A stretch of 64,000 nt of DNA from Myrica gale (taxonomy: Eukaryota; Streptophyta; Magnoliopsida; Fagales; Myricaceae): positions 18,109,001 through 18,173,000 of the forward strand of contig OZ005612.1 in NCBI GenBank assembly GCA_963930655.1, given 5' to 3'. Position numbers and translations under genes: made by a program. This document shows, in pieces, positions 21,824-34,825 of the stretch (the stretch's first letter is position 1; each line of letters begins with the position of its first letter). The notes beneath the pieces are model-generated. The model was not told the origin of the DNA and ran no database searches. It saw only the letters and a program-made list of their open reading frames with translations.

Positions 21824-23618
21824 TCAGTGACCAGGTACGAGTTTAGAAGATCGGACATATCTCTTGACTATACTAGCCATGTACCTGCCCTGATGCTCTG
21901 CAACAGCAAACTCGGTTTCACTCGATTCTCTAGTTCCATCACCAGAAAATACACCTGCACCATATGGAGATCCACCTCTGAGGGAGTCCAACTTAAACAT
22001 TCCAGCACCAAAAGTGTACCCAATAGGAACATAAAGCATCCCATGGTGGGCTAACTGAGTGATTGCAGTCCAACTGTAAGCAAATACAACAAAACTTATG
22101 AGATGAAGTTTGATCACTTAAATGACAGTTTTCTAGATGATAATGCAGAAACCAAGTCCATATCTCCAACAAATAAAAATATTGAAATACCAACCAAAAC
22201 TAACAAGCACCGATAATTTAGCTTTTCAAACTTACAGAATTTTGAAACCTTGAATGTTGATACCCCTGATTTCTTGTACTTTTACTGAAAATTGGTATGC
22301 ATTAAGTTGATAAGATAATCGGAAGTCAGTTTTAACCAAGTCCAAAGACACCATAACCAAAAGAAGAAAAGCCGGAGGACATTAGTTTCACACATTGACT
22401 CCTCCAAAACATAATAGTTGAGAAGGTTCTAGCCAGTTTCTGCAAAGAGTCATAGCATTTTCCCAGAAACCTGGAATCAAATCCTACTTTCACTTAGGTT
22501 GGTAGTGAGGAAGGACCCCGCCAATTTTGTATCCCTGGTTTTGGACCAAAACAGAAAAGGAATTATAGTTTCAAAAGGACCACGCCTTTAGAAAAGGACA
22601 CTAAATGCCGCAAGTAAGGAATCATTATAGTAGGAATGCTGATTTCGCATTTGCTAGCTGTGACTGACAGGAACATGAATCTTGAGATAAAAGGGTAATC
22701 GGGTATTGTAATTGAATCCAAATAAGCTGCTGCTTCTTTTTTTAAGTGATCCAAATTTAATGGTAAGAAAAACAATTATGAACCTAATGGATTCACCGAA
22801 TATCCTTGATAATGGCATAAACCCTCCAAAACTTGGGAGTTTTAATCCATGTCCACAATATGCAACAACAAAGAAATTATCCTCCATATTGTTCCCAACT
22901 CATCTAATTCTAAAGAATTCTTAATGTCAAGAACACAATACTCAAACTGTCCTTCTCACAAGAAATAACAAGCATAATCACAATATTTATGCTGCAAAAC
23001 ACAAACAACATACAGAAACTCTCGATTTAGTCCAACACCCAACATCAAAGGCCAGACTTACGCTGTTGTCTCCTGGCCGCCGCCCTGTGTGCCACCACTA
23101 ACGAAAAGCCCAGCAGGAACTCCCGCCAGCCTCTGTTGCTCCCAAAGCCCCCACGTTGACTCAAAAAATGCCGTCATCTGCGCTGGCATGCTCCCGTACC
23201 TTGTCGGAAACCCAAAGAGTAACCCGTCAGCCTCTACCAGCTCCTCCACAGATATAATGGGCACCTCATTGCTCTTCTGAGGCACCCTCATATGCTCCAA
23301 GACCTCCGAGGCCAGTGTCTCTGGGACCCTATAGAGAACCCCTTCAACCCCTTCTACGGAATCAACCCCTTTCTTCACTCTCTTTGCCAAAAGCTCCACA
23401 TGGCCATACATAGAGTAAAACACTAGGAAAATCTTCAGTTTCTTCGCCGATTGTTCGACTCCATCTTGAACTGGGGTAGCACTCACGGTTTGGCTGTGGC
23501 CAGAAAAACGAAAGCTCCTAGAAGAACGATAGCTCTTTCCTGAGCCTGGAGGATCTTGATCAGAAGCACCTGTTGGTGCCCTATGCTTGCTCGGCGTACA
23601 CCCACCTCCTTTGCCCAT
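21824..23618 (-). CDS. FQR1-like NAD(P)H:quinone reductase (WrbA family)
   Basis: A flavodoxin-fold enzyme that reduces quinones by two electrons using FMN and NAD(P)H, protecting against semiquinone stress. Two exons, 23062-23618 and 21824-22073, give 807 nt and 268 residues. The FMN-phosphate loop is at 67-72 (FYSMYGH region). PTRYG follows at 138-142 and GTQGGGQE at 176-183, then the conserved YTFGAGMF and GGSPYGAGVF blocks from exon 2. About 60 extra N-terminal residues resemble the longer Arabidopsis FQR1-like protein At4g36750. The protein begins MGKGGGC, so Gly2 could be myristoylated and Cys7 palmitoylated, suggesting attachment to the plasma membrane. Membrane attachment is inferred from the motif only. 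Confidence 0.93.
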
Positions 23619-24375
23619 AGAAGTGTCTTGAGTTTTTTACACGGCGAGTATACTCACTGAATTTCGACTCTTTTCAAACTCATAGATTGTATGATTAGGA
23701 AATAGGTGGTGTTATGGGACAAGGATCAGAGGCTTACCAGGTTATGAGCTCCGTACGAATGGCTATTAGAATACAGCAGCGAAAACAACATCAGAATGGA
23801 TGGGTGGTGTTGGAACTAGCTTGGAGTTGACCCCCTGAGCTGGGTGGAGGTCAGGGAGCACTAAGATCATCGCTGGCATTCTACATATAAAAACAGGGAG
23901 CGGTTCACCTGCTGTGAAAAGAAGGGTGCGATTTATCGACAGTGTAATAAATAAAGGCTAAATGGGTAGATTAATACGTGGTCATCTGAATGGAATGGTT
24001 CACCGTAACCTTCGACGAAGATGCATCTCTTTTAGTGGTCATGGAACTTGTCATCCACGATGGTGACGGTGATGGCGATGGACAAGGCATCTTGCCTTGG
24101 GTTCCTGTTTTGCGGTCTCCAAATTCGGTTTCCATTTTCCACATTGACCCATACCATGTATTATGTGGGCTTTTATCTTATAGAAATAATTTATTTTAGG
24201 TTTTGTTTCTACTTTGAGCGGCTCTCTGTGGGGGGATGTTTGATTAAATACTTTGTGCATCTGGGTTAATCTTTAGCCAACATTTTGGGGTGCATCCTGG
24301 AACTCAAAAATCTTCTGTGAAGTGACGGCTCCCGCTTTTATACATTTTGTTTCAGGCCACAGATGCATGATCATC
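23619..24375. other. Intergenic; promoter side of the FQR1-like gene
   Basis: Contains the leader of the minus-strand quinone reductase and ordinary intergenic sequence up to the Athila insertion. Short open frames around 23990-24270 lack any recognisable domain. Confidence 0.4.
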
Positions 24376-24380
24376 CTTAC

Positions 24381-25679
24381 TGATTAGGTGATAAAAATGG
24401 GTTACGAAAGTGCCAAAATGCCTATGTGTGACATAGTACTATGTTTAAAATGCCTAAGTTTACAAAGATTTTGAATATACGCAGCTTCCTAGTAAGCTCA
24501 CTAAGTCATCCAGTAACTCTTTCTCAATGTGCAGGAAGGCATTTTTGTCCACAAAAATCAGCACTCACGTTAATTGAAAGGAGCTAAAGATAAGAGGGCA
24601 AATAAGGAAAAAATGAAACAGAAAGGGAATCGATTCTGTTGCAATTTGGGGAAGGACGTCGACGAAGGCATGGAGGAGAAGAAAAGCGAGGGTTCTGCGC
24701 GTAGAGAAGAGGAAGGGAGCGCGTGGAAGAAAGGGGGATTTGGCCATTTTTCTGATATAGTCTCTCGAGCAGATGGAAAGAAGTGGTGGTTATTTTCTTG
24801 CAGTATTTTTTTCTTTCTTTCCCTTTTCTCTCGAAATTTCTTGCTGTTGTGTTTGATGGGTTTCTAAGTCACAGAAACTTGGGTTCTGATTATCTTGCAT
24901 CGATTTGAGGTTGTAAATTGATGGAGATATTCTATTTTCAATTTCATTGTGTTCATCGTTTAGAGAGACGATTTTCGTTTGAAAACTGTTGAAATTCTTG
25001 AAATGGGTATTTTGTAGACTCTTGGCACAATCTACTCCATTTATGGGTAAGATTTCATTCAGTCATTATTTGTCTAAAATCTCTCTTATGGATGATGAAT
25101 CTATTCAATCTTTGATAGTCTATGGCGTATAACTTCTTTTATTTTTCAGTTATTGAATCCTTGATTGGGGAAGTAACTGAGTAATGTTAGCTCAATGATA
25201 TTAATTTTAGATCGAGAATTGGTGCTGGTAAAATCAGAACTCAAGTGTCTTTTTAAATCTCTTTTCAGCAGACTTTTAGTTGTCCTCAAGAATTGCTAAT
25301 GCGCTTTTGAGTCACTTGCTTTGAATCTTGCATTTCTCTTTACTTAACGTGAATCCTGCTTTCGTTTATATTAACATAATTCCTTTCTTTTAGCTTTAGG
25401 ATTCGTCTGTTACTTTTTGCCAATTTATTTTCCTTTTATTTCATTTTTGTTTTTACTCTCTTTGTAGTTTACGTTAACATTGCATTTCCTTTCCTTTTGT
25501 TTTCCCTTTCGTCTTTTCTTTCTTTCTTTTATTTTGTTTTGTTTTATTTTTGTTTTTATCTGTTTGTTTAGCCTTCTCTGTAACATCATTGTCCCTGTGG
25601 AAATCGATCTTGGGACTTAACCCATGTTTACAACTTGACAACTCTTGCACTTGGGAGTAATTCTTTTGTGAGCCAATGA
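24381..25679 (+). repeat. 5' LTR of the Athila element
   Basis: 1299 bp, beginning TGATTAGGTGATAAAAATGG. It pairs with 32116-33415 along its whole length, with roughly nine substitutions and a few 1-2 bp length differences by eye. Confidence 0.93.
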
Positions 25680-25692
25680 AGTTTTCGCCGTT

Positions 25693-28600
25693 GTGTCCAT
25701 ATCTTTTAATTCATCATCTGAAACACAAAGCACCATGGCTGAAAACGAGGTATTTGACATTCAAAATAGAACACTTAGAGATTACTTGCATCCTGTTAGG
25801 ACTAGCTCTCCCTCATGTATCATCCAGCCTTTGAATGCTAATAATTTTAACTTCAAAGCTGGAATGATCCCTCTTTTACCCCATTTTCATGGCATGGAAT
25901 CAGAAAATCCATATTTGCATGTGAAAGAATTTGAAGAGGTGTGATCTACCTTTTTAGATCGAACATGTACTGAAGAGATAATTAGATTGAAATTGTTCCC
26001 ATTTTCATTAAAGGATAAAGCCAAAACATGGCTGAATTCTTTAAGATCGAGATCTATAGGCACATGGCAAGAGATGCAAACCGAGTTTCTAAAAAAAATT
26101 TTCCCATTACATAGGACAAATGCATTGAAAAGACAAATCATGAATTTTGCCCAAAAAGAATCTGAAACTTTTTACCAATGTTGGGAAAGATTCAAGGATC
26201 TTTTAAATTCTTGTCCGCATCATGGTTATGAAAATTGGCGTGTTATCAGTTTTTTCTATGAAAGTTTGACTCCTAAAATGCGCCAATTTGTTGAAACTAT
26301 GTGTAATGGAGAATTTTTTAGTAAGGAACCCGATGATGCTTTTGAGTACTTCGATTATTTGGCTGAAAATGCACAATCATGGGACACTACTGATGTGTAT
26401 GATAGATCTAGAAGAGTTGAGTCAGAAAATGGTAAATATTCCTTGAAAGAAGAAGATGATTTGCGTGCTAAGCTTACTTTGTTAACTAGAAAGATTGATG
26501 CCATAGAATTGAAAAAAGTTAATGAGGTACATGCTACACCCACAATTCATGAATCATGTAGTATTTGTGAGGATAATTCGCATTCCACAAAAGATTGTCC
26601 TACAATTCCTGCGTTTAAAGAAGTACTAATGGATAAGTCCAATGAAGTTAACATGGTTTCCAAGCCTTTTTCTGGTCCTTATTCAAATACTTATAATTCA
26701 GGTTGGAGGAACCATCCAAATTTTAATTGGAGGAGTGAACAACATCAAGTACTGAACCCCACAGCTGCTGGATCCTCCCAATGCATGCAGCAACCAGCCA
26801 CATTGCAAAAGAATGGCTTGGAGGACACAGTTCAACAGCTGTCCACCACCTTGCAACAGTTCATGCAAGGACAAGCCACCATCAACAATTAAAATTCACA
26901 AGCCATCAATGACATCAGAGGGACTTTAACAAAGCTGACCACAGCGTGGAGTTCTCAAGAGAAAAACAAGTTTCCCTCACAGCCTCAACCAAACCCACAA
27001 CATAAAGTGCAACAGTTTCAAACTGTTGCAGAAGCATCCAATGTCAAGAATGTGGAGGCAATCACCACCTTGAGGAGTGGTAAGGTTGTAGACATACCTG
27101 CCCATGGTTCAGATAAAGCTGGTAAGGTCTCTAAGCCTACTCCAAATGAGAACTCTCAACACTTTGCTGAACCTGAAAATTCTGCTAAAAGCATTCCATA
27201 TGTTGTACCAGCACCTTTCCCTCAAAGATTAGCTTCTTTGCACAAGGATAAACATCACGCTGAAATCCTAGAGATTTTTAAGCAAGTTAGGATAAACATA
27301 CCATTGTTAGATGCTATCCAACAAGTTCCTGCTTATGCTAAATTTCTTAAGGATTTATGCACCGTAAAAAGGAAACTAAATGTGCAAAAGAAGGCTTTCC
27401 TTACAGAGCAGATTAGTGCAATTATCCAGAATAATACCCCACCCAAATACAAGGATCCTGGATCCCCCACCATTGCTTGTGTTATAGGGAGTTCGAAAAT
27501 AGGCCATGCTTTGTTAGATTTAGGCTCTAGTGTGAATTTGCTGCCCTATAAGGTTTATGAACAGCTTGGTTTGGGTGAATTAAAATCCACTTCCATCATT
27601 TTACAGCTAGCTGACCGATCTATCAAAATACCGAGAGGTGTTGTGGAGGATGTCCTAGTTCAAGTAGATAAGTTCTTTTATCCAGTAGACTTTGTAGTTC
27701 TTGATGTGCATGTGACATCTCCTTCCTCTTTCCAAGCACCCGTGATCCTTGGAAGACCATTTCTTGCTACTTCAAATGCTTTAATCAATTGTAGAAGTGG
27801 TATCTTGAAGTTGAGTTTCGGTAACATGACTTTAGAGCTTAACATTTTTAATCTTTGCAGGCAACCTCAGGAACCCGAGGAGATGCAAGAAGTTAACATG
27901 TTGGAAACAATTTTTGAGGAGAATAGTTGTTTAGCCGACCAGGCCATAGTTTTACAAGCTGATTTGATTGATGATTTGGAGCTATTTGGAACAACTGCTA
28001 ACATTTCTCATGTTTCCTCAGCAGGTACCAGATTTGATTCACAGTGGAAGCTGAAATTTGAGCAGCTTCCACCCTTGACAACTTCACTAAAATCGTCCAC
28101 TGATGAAACTCCAAATTTAGAGCTGAAACCACTACCCTCGGATCTCAAGTATGCATACTTGGAGCCAAACAACACATTTCCAGTAGTAATTTCATCCCAA
28201 CTCACTCCAAATCAAGAAGGTAAGTTGTTGGAAGTATTAAGGAAGCACAAGGGTGCTATTGGCTGGACACTTGCAGATATAAAAGGTATAAGTCCTCTCA
28301 TTTGCACTCATAAGATTTATTTAGAAGAGAATGCTAAAACCTCAAGGGAGATGCAAAGAAGACTGAACCCAACTTTGAAAGAGGTAGTTAAGAAAGAGGT
28401 ATTGAAGCTACTAGAAGTGGGAATAATTTACCCAATTTCGGACAGCAAGTGGGTAAGCCCAGTTCAAGTAGTTCCAAAAAAATCAGGGCTGACCATTGTA
28501 AGAAATGAGCAAAATGAGTTGATTCCCACTAGAATAGCTTCAGGTTGGCACATGTGTATAGATTATAGGAAGTTAAATGCAGCCACTAGGAAAGATCACT

Positions 28601-31022
28601 TTCCTTTACCCTTCCTTGATCAAGTTTTGGAAAAAGTTTCAGGTCATGCCTTCTATTGTTTCTTAGATGGTTTTTCCGGGTATTATCAAATAGAAATAGC
28701 ACCAGAAGACCAAGAAAAAACCACTTTTACTTGCCCTTTTGGTACTTTTGCATTTAGGAGGATGCCATTTGGATTATGTAATGCACCTGCCACCTTTCAA
28801 AGATGTATGCTTAGTATTTTCAGTGATATGATTGAAAACATCTTGGAAGTGTTTATGGATGATTTTTCAGTATTTGGTAGCTCCTTTGATGACTGTCTAA
28901 CCAATTTGCAAGCTGTTTTGGCCAGGTGTGAAGAGAAATGCTTGTTGCTCAATTGGGAAAAATGTCATTTTATGGTGCAACAAGGCATCGTCCTTGGGCA
29001 TATTGTTTCAGCTAAGGGCATTGAGGTGGATAGGGCTAAGATTGAACTGATTTATAATCTTCCTGCTCCGAAATCAGTGAAGGACATTAGATCATTCTTA
29101 GGACATGCTGGTTTTTATAGGAGGTTTATCAAAAATTTCAGTTCCATTTCTAGGCCTTTATGTCAATTGCTCATGAATGATGTTGTGTTTAATTGGAATT
29201 CTGACTGTCAAAGTGCATTTGAGAAACTGAAAAATCTGCTCACATCAGCCCCCATCATGCAACCTCCTGATTGGACACTCCCTTTTGAAATAATGTGCGA
29301 TGCTAGTGATTTTGCCATAGGTGTTGTACTCGACAGCGTAAGGACAAACTTCCACATGTGATATATTATGCTAGTAAAACTTTAAATGGAGCTCAAAAAA
29401 ATTACTCCACTACAGAAAAAGAATTATTAGCTGTAGTATTTGCATTGGATAAGTTTAGGACTTACATACTTGGTTCTCCGGTGGTTATTTTCACTGACCA
29501 TGCAGCCTTGAAGTATTTGCTCTCGAAGAAGGATGCTAAACCACGATTGATTCGATGGATTATCCTCCTTCAAGAGTTCAATATCATCATTAAGGATAAG
29601 AAGGGGGTTGAGAATGTAGTTGCTGACCACTTGTCTAGAATTACATTCTCTGATTCTACTCAAACGCCTCCTATTCATGATTCTTTTCCTGATGAGCAAC
29701 TATTTGTTGTTGAATCTCTCCCATGGTTTGCTGACATTGTTAATTTCTTGGTCACAGGTAAAACTCCACCTCATTGGACTGCACAAGACATCAAACGGTT
29801 TAAACAAGAGGCTAAGTCTTTCTTTTATGATGACCCATACTTGTTTAAATATTGTTCTGATCAACTCATTCGAAGATGTGTGCCTAATGAGGAGATAACT
29901 GCCATTCTTAATTTCTGTCATACTGAAGCTTGTGGAGGTCACTTTTCTGCCCATAAAACAATTGCTAAAATTATGCAAAGTGGCTTCTATTGGCCTCATA
30001 TGTTCAAAGACACTTACAACTTTTGTAAGACTTGCGAACAATGCCAGAAATTAGGTGGAATCACTAAAAGAAACATGATGCCTTTGCAACCTGTTTTAAT
30101 GATTGAGATATTTGATTGTTGGGGGCTAGATTTCATGGGACCTTTCCCTTCCTCCTTCGGTTATTTATACATTCTTGTAGCTGTGGACTATGTTTCTAAG
30201 TGGATTGAAGCTATTCCATGTAAAACAAATGACCACCAAGTTGTGCTCAAGTTCTTAAAAGAGAACATTTTTGCTAGATTTGGCATTCCTAGGGCTGTCA
30301 TTAGTGATAAAGGAACACATTTTTGTAATACACCCTTTGCTGCACTCATGAAGAAATATGGTATTCATCATAAAGTTTCCACCGCATACCACCCCCAAAC
30401 CAATGGCCAAGCCGAATTAGCTAATAGGGAAATCAAACACATCTTAGAAAAAACTGTGAATCCCACTAGGAAGGATTGGTCTTTGCGATTGAATGATGCA
30501 TTATGGGCTTATAGGACAGCTTATAAATCTATACTTGGTATGTCTCCCTATAGGCTTGTTTATGGAAAAACATGTCATCTTCCTGTTGAGCTTGAACATA
30601 AAGCATATTGGGCCATTAAAAAGTTTAATTTTGACACTGATCAAGCTGGAACTTTGCGAAAATTACAGATATCTGAGTTGGAGGAAATAAGAAGAGATGC
30701 TTATGACAATGCCAAGCTGTCCAAAGAGCGAATGAAAATCCTACATGACAAGCACATCCAGAGGAAGAGTTTTGAGCCAAATCAGCAAGTTTTGCTTTAC
30801 AATTCTAAGCTTCATCTTTTTCCAGGGAAATTACGGTCTAGGTGGAGTGGTCCATATCTTGTTAAAACCGTTTATCCACATGGTGCTATTGAGGTGATTA
30901 ACCCTCAAAATGGAAATATTTTCAAAGTAAATGGACAAAGGCTCAAACCTTTTCTGAGCACATTCTCACCTCAAGATAGTAGCATCATTTTGAAAGACCC
31001 CATCTACCCTCCTGTCACTTAG
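25693..31022 (+). pseudogene. Athila gag-pol region (fossil, broken)
   Basis: Contains an LTR-element gag domain with a CX2CX4HX4C zinc knuckle near 26560-26605, and a retropepsin-like segment with the DLGSSVNLLP motif near 27520. The reverse transcriptase has the FMDDFSVF box near 28860, the RNase H segment reads [10 protein letters not shown], and the integrase has its HHCC zinc region and catalytic core. Residues around the reverse transcriptase and integrase match the Athila lineage. The region is interrupted about three times and is treated as a fossil. Confidence 0.9.
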
Positions 31023-32115
31023 TTGTCATTTTCCTGCTTGCTCATTCGTCTTGTTATTTATCTTTTCATTTACTCTATTTTTGTTGATTCTGTTTTTACT
31101 TTCCATGAAGTCATCTTCACAAGTTCAGCCATCTCAGGTACTTTTTCCCTTTGGCCCTACCCTTGTTATTTTGTTATCTGTTGAATCTTTCTTCTTCCCT
31201 TTCTCTGTCAAACATTGGTCACATTGAGGACAATGTGAATATGTAGTTGGGGGGTGATGTGGGTTGGATATGATGTGTTGTTCAAATTGAGAGTGATGGA
31301 AAAGACAAAAACTAGAAATTTCTGGGTTTCAATTTTCAAGGCGATGTGTTTAAATTTAGGTTGTTAAATTTATGAGTAACCTGAATATCAAAGGGAACAG
31401 AATCTATTCTCGGCATGATAGTCTTGATTTATTATCTCAGTTACTCAATTTTTGGAAGCATGTTTCAAGTCTACTTGTTGTTGGACTTAAAAAAAAAAAA
31501 CACACTCAAACTACTTTAGTTGACTCTATGATTTTATGTGGCATCAAATAGCGACTCAACTGGCAGAATCTCTAATGAACTATGTCTCAAGTGTCCAAAA
31601 AAAAAAAGCAAAGAAAAAGAACAAAAAAAAAAGAGACGAAGAAGTTGACACTAAAAGAGGCTAGTATGTGCATTGGAAAAGGCTGCTTGTCATCGGGGTA
31701 TCTCTTAAAGAAAAAAAAATATGAAAGTGGGCAATGCAAAGAGTTACCTTTTAAAGTGTGATAGCGTGAAAGCCAACTTTGCAGTAGTTTTGAATTAGAG
31801 TAAGCCTGTTTAGTTGCGCTTGCTCTTTGATTGTTCTGATGAAAATCATGGACTCGTCTTTTGTAATTTGAACACACATGTGCACCTGACAACTATATGA
31901 CTGACATAATTCCTTGGGTTGAGTTCGTAGATGGTTTATTGAATTTTTTTTGCTAAGCTAGAATCTGGACTGATTTGATTTGGGTGCTGATCCATTTGAC
32001 ATTTTTAAATTTAATGCACACGTTACATGGCATTCAGAAACCCAAGAGATCTTTAGTTGACATTTTTTCCATAGCTTGATTTGCTAGAGACTAGCAAAAT
32101 GCTAGTTGGGGGGTG

Positions 32116-33415
32116 TGATTAAGTGATAAAAATGGGTTACGAAAGTGCCAAAATGCCTATGTGTGACATAGTACTATGTTTAAAATGCCTAAGTTTACAA
32201 AGATTTTGAATATACGCAGCTTCCTAGTAAGCTCACTAAGTCATCCAGTAACTCTTTCTCAATGTGCAGGAGGGCATTTTTGTCCACAAAAATCAGCACT
32301 CACGTTAATTGAAAGGAGCTAAAGATAAGAGGGCAAATAAGGAAAAAAATGAAACAGAAAGGGAATCGATTCTGTTGCAATTTGGGGAAGGACGTCGACG
32401 AAGGCATGGAGGAGAAGAAAAGCGAGGGTGCTGCGCGTAGAGAAGAGGAAGGGAGCGCGTGGAAGAAAAGGGGAATTTGGCCATTTTTCTGATATAGTCT
32501 CTCGAGCAGATGGAAAGAAGTGGTGGTTATTTTCTTGCAGTATTTTTTTCTTTCTTTCCCTTTTCTCTCGAAATTTCTTGCTGTTGTGTTTGATGGGTTT
32601 CTAAGTCACAGAAACTTGGGTTCTGATTATCTTGCATCGATTTGAGGTTGTAAATTGATGGAGATATTCTATTTTCAATTTCATTGTGTTCATCGTTTAG
32701 AGAGACGATTTTCGTTTGAAAACTGTTGAAATTCTTGAAATGGGTATTTTGTAGACTCTTGGCACAATCTACTCCATTTATGGGTAAGATTTCATTCAGT
32801 CATTATTTGTCTAAAATCTCTCTTATGGATGATGAATCTATTCAATCTTTGATAGTCTATGGAGTATAACTTCTTTTATTTTCCAGTTATTGAATCCTTG
32901 ATTGGGGAAGTAACTGAGTAATGCTAGCTCAATGATATTAATTTTAGATCGAGAATTGGTGCTGGTAAAATCAGAACTCAAGTCTTTTTAAATCTCTTTT
33001 CAGCAGACTTTTAGTTGTCCTCAAGAATTGCTAATGCGCTTTTGAGTCACTTGCTTTGAATCTTGCATTTCTCTTTACTTAACGTGAATCCTGCTTTCGT
33101 TTATATTAACATAATTCCTTTCTTTTAGCTTTAGGATTCGTCTGTTACTTTTTGCCAATTTATTTTCCTTTTATTTCATTTTTGTTTTTTACTCTCTTTG
33201 TAGTTTACGTTAACATTGCATTTCCTTTCCTTTTGTTTTCCCTTTCGTCTTTTCTTTCTTTCTTTTATTTTGTTTTGTTTTATTTTTGTTTTTATCTGTT
33301 TGTTTAGCCTTCTCTGTAACATCATTGTCCCTGTGGAAATTGATCTTGGGACTTAACCCATGTTTACAACTTGACAACTCTTGCACTTGGGAGTAATTCT
33401 TTTGTGAGCCAATCA
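32116..33415 (+). repeat. 3' LTR of the Athila element
   Basis: 1300 bp, from TGATTAAGTGATAAAAATGG to GAGCCAATCA, followed by the CTTAC target duplication. Confidence 0.93.
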
Positions 33416-33420
33416 CTTAC

Positions 33421-34825
33421 TGATTTCGAATTGACTCAATGGTGTGCTAATGGATTTTGATTAATCAACGGAGAACGGAACCAGAAAAGATTTTTCCTAT
33501 TTTGAGAATTGGAAAGTTCCGCGGATGGGAGCGTGCGCATTCAAAGGCGGCAAGGTGTGAGGGAGCAATCTCTAGCTTCAGCAACTGCTGCAAATAAGGT
33601 CATCTCTGACAACCTTAGCGAGAGTATTCGAATGCGTACAATGTTGTCAAAGTATTGAAGTCGGGATTCATAAGAAACTAAAGATCTACTGCAAGTGAGT
33701 CAAGACAGTTGAACCACCACTCTCAAGTAAAGATAGAACGGAAGAGGTTGAACTCTACCACAGGATGGGTTCCATTTTCTCCAAAGCTCTCCAGTAAGGC
33801 GTCTCTTTATTATGAGGTGGAATTCAGCAAGGGCGCTCTGGCGGCCAACCCTTCCATTGCAGCGAGATGGGGGTGCAACCATTGATTTCTTTTTCTGTTT
33901 TATGGTACAGATCTTGCTAATACTTGTGCTGATGGGTTTCTGTTAACAGGGCTTGTCCCTATTATTGTATAAACTCTTTTTTGTTGGAATTCACTTACCT
34001 TTACCCAAAAAAAGAATTCAGCAAGCTCATCCGTCGCTAACCTTTGATTGAGGGTATCCTTAATTCTCGTTGCGGGTTGTGTAGAAAATAGTCCATTGTT
34101 ATGGACTTGTGGAACTGGAGGAGGTTGTGGATCCCATGAATGCAATTGAACTTGAGAGGCTTGACAAAGAAAACACCGAGTCCCCTTTCTCATCCTTCAC
34201 AAGCACTTCGGCGATTGCTCTCCTATTAAAACAGTGCTTTCATGAAGTTATTCATAAAATTGCCAATGTTGACCTTCTAGGTGTAGATCATCGTGATATA
34301 GCATAGATGGTATACAGTTTCAACCCAAAGCTGGAAGAAAAATTGAAGGTTTGATAATCAAAGCTTGTCTAGATTAAAGATTTGATACTTTAGGAGCTTT
34401 CTCTTTTTTTGTGGCGACACGAAACTATCCTTCCCTTTCCATCTTAAATTTGACGAATATGGAAACATGTACTTAACACAAAAAACAGCAAGAACACAAA
34501 TTTCCAAGTTACTATGAACATAATTCAGCAACCTCTTTGGGTTCTTTGTGCTATAAAAATATGACTGCACATCAATGGAGCTACTCTCAGCTTACGATTT
34601 TACAAATACAAGCAGACTCCTCATAGGGCAGCAAAAACAGAAAACCAGAACAATAACCCTTCCATCTTTACATTCACAAGAACAAACTGGCACAGAATTC
34701 ACCCTCTGAAGCCTTGTGGATAAAAATGAGCAGGAATACCCCCACGCCTCTCCAATAGCTCAATTATGCAAGATGATGATCGGTTCCTTTCAAGTACAGA
34801 GGGTGACAAATAAAATAAAGTCTTC
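33421..34825. other. Intergenic; 3' side of the deSI gene
   Basis: Unique-looking sequence. A short plus-strand frame near 34109-34306 opens only with GTG and has no recognised domain. The right part probably holds the 3' UTR of the minus-strand deSI gene, whose stop codon is at 34826-34828. Confidence 0.35.

Larger units (their letters stand above)
24381..33415 (+). mobile_element. Athila-lineage (Ty3/Gypsy) LTR retrotransposon, young, near full length
   Basis: A 9.0-kb element with a perfect 5-bp target duplication CTTAC (24376-24380 and 33416-33420) and two ~1.3-kb LTRs. Behind the 5' LTR, tcgccgttg recalls the tRNA-Asp-type primer site used by Athila elements. Parts in order: gag with a zinc knuckle (about 25.7-26.9 kb), aspartic protease (about 27.5-27.8 kb), reverse transcriptase (about 28.4-29.0 kb), RNase H (about 29.2-29.7 kb) and integrase (about 29.9-30.8 kb). 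A polypurine stretch (agttggggggtg) lies before the 3' LTR. No envelope-like frame is seen in the ~1.1 kb between pol and the 3' LTR. It looks nearly whole but is broken, with about three interruptions. By eye the LTRs differ by well under 1%, so the insertion is probably a few hundred thousand years old. Confidence 0.93.

Noticed and set aside
34109-34306. 65-residue frame on the plus strand with a plausible acidic protein sequence
   Set aside because: Opens with GTG and no similarity was recognised; may be a fragment of a lost gene but unsupported.
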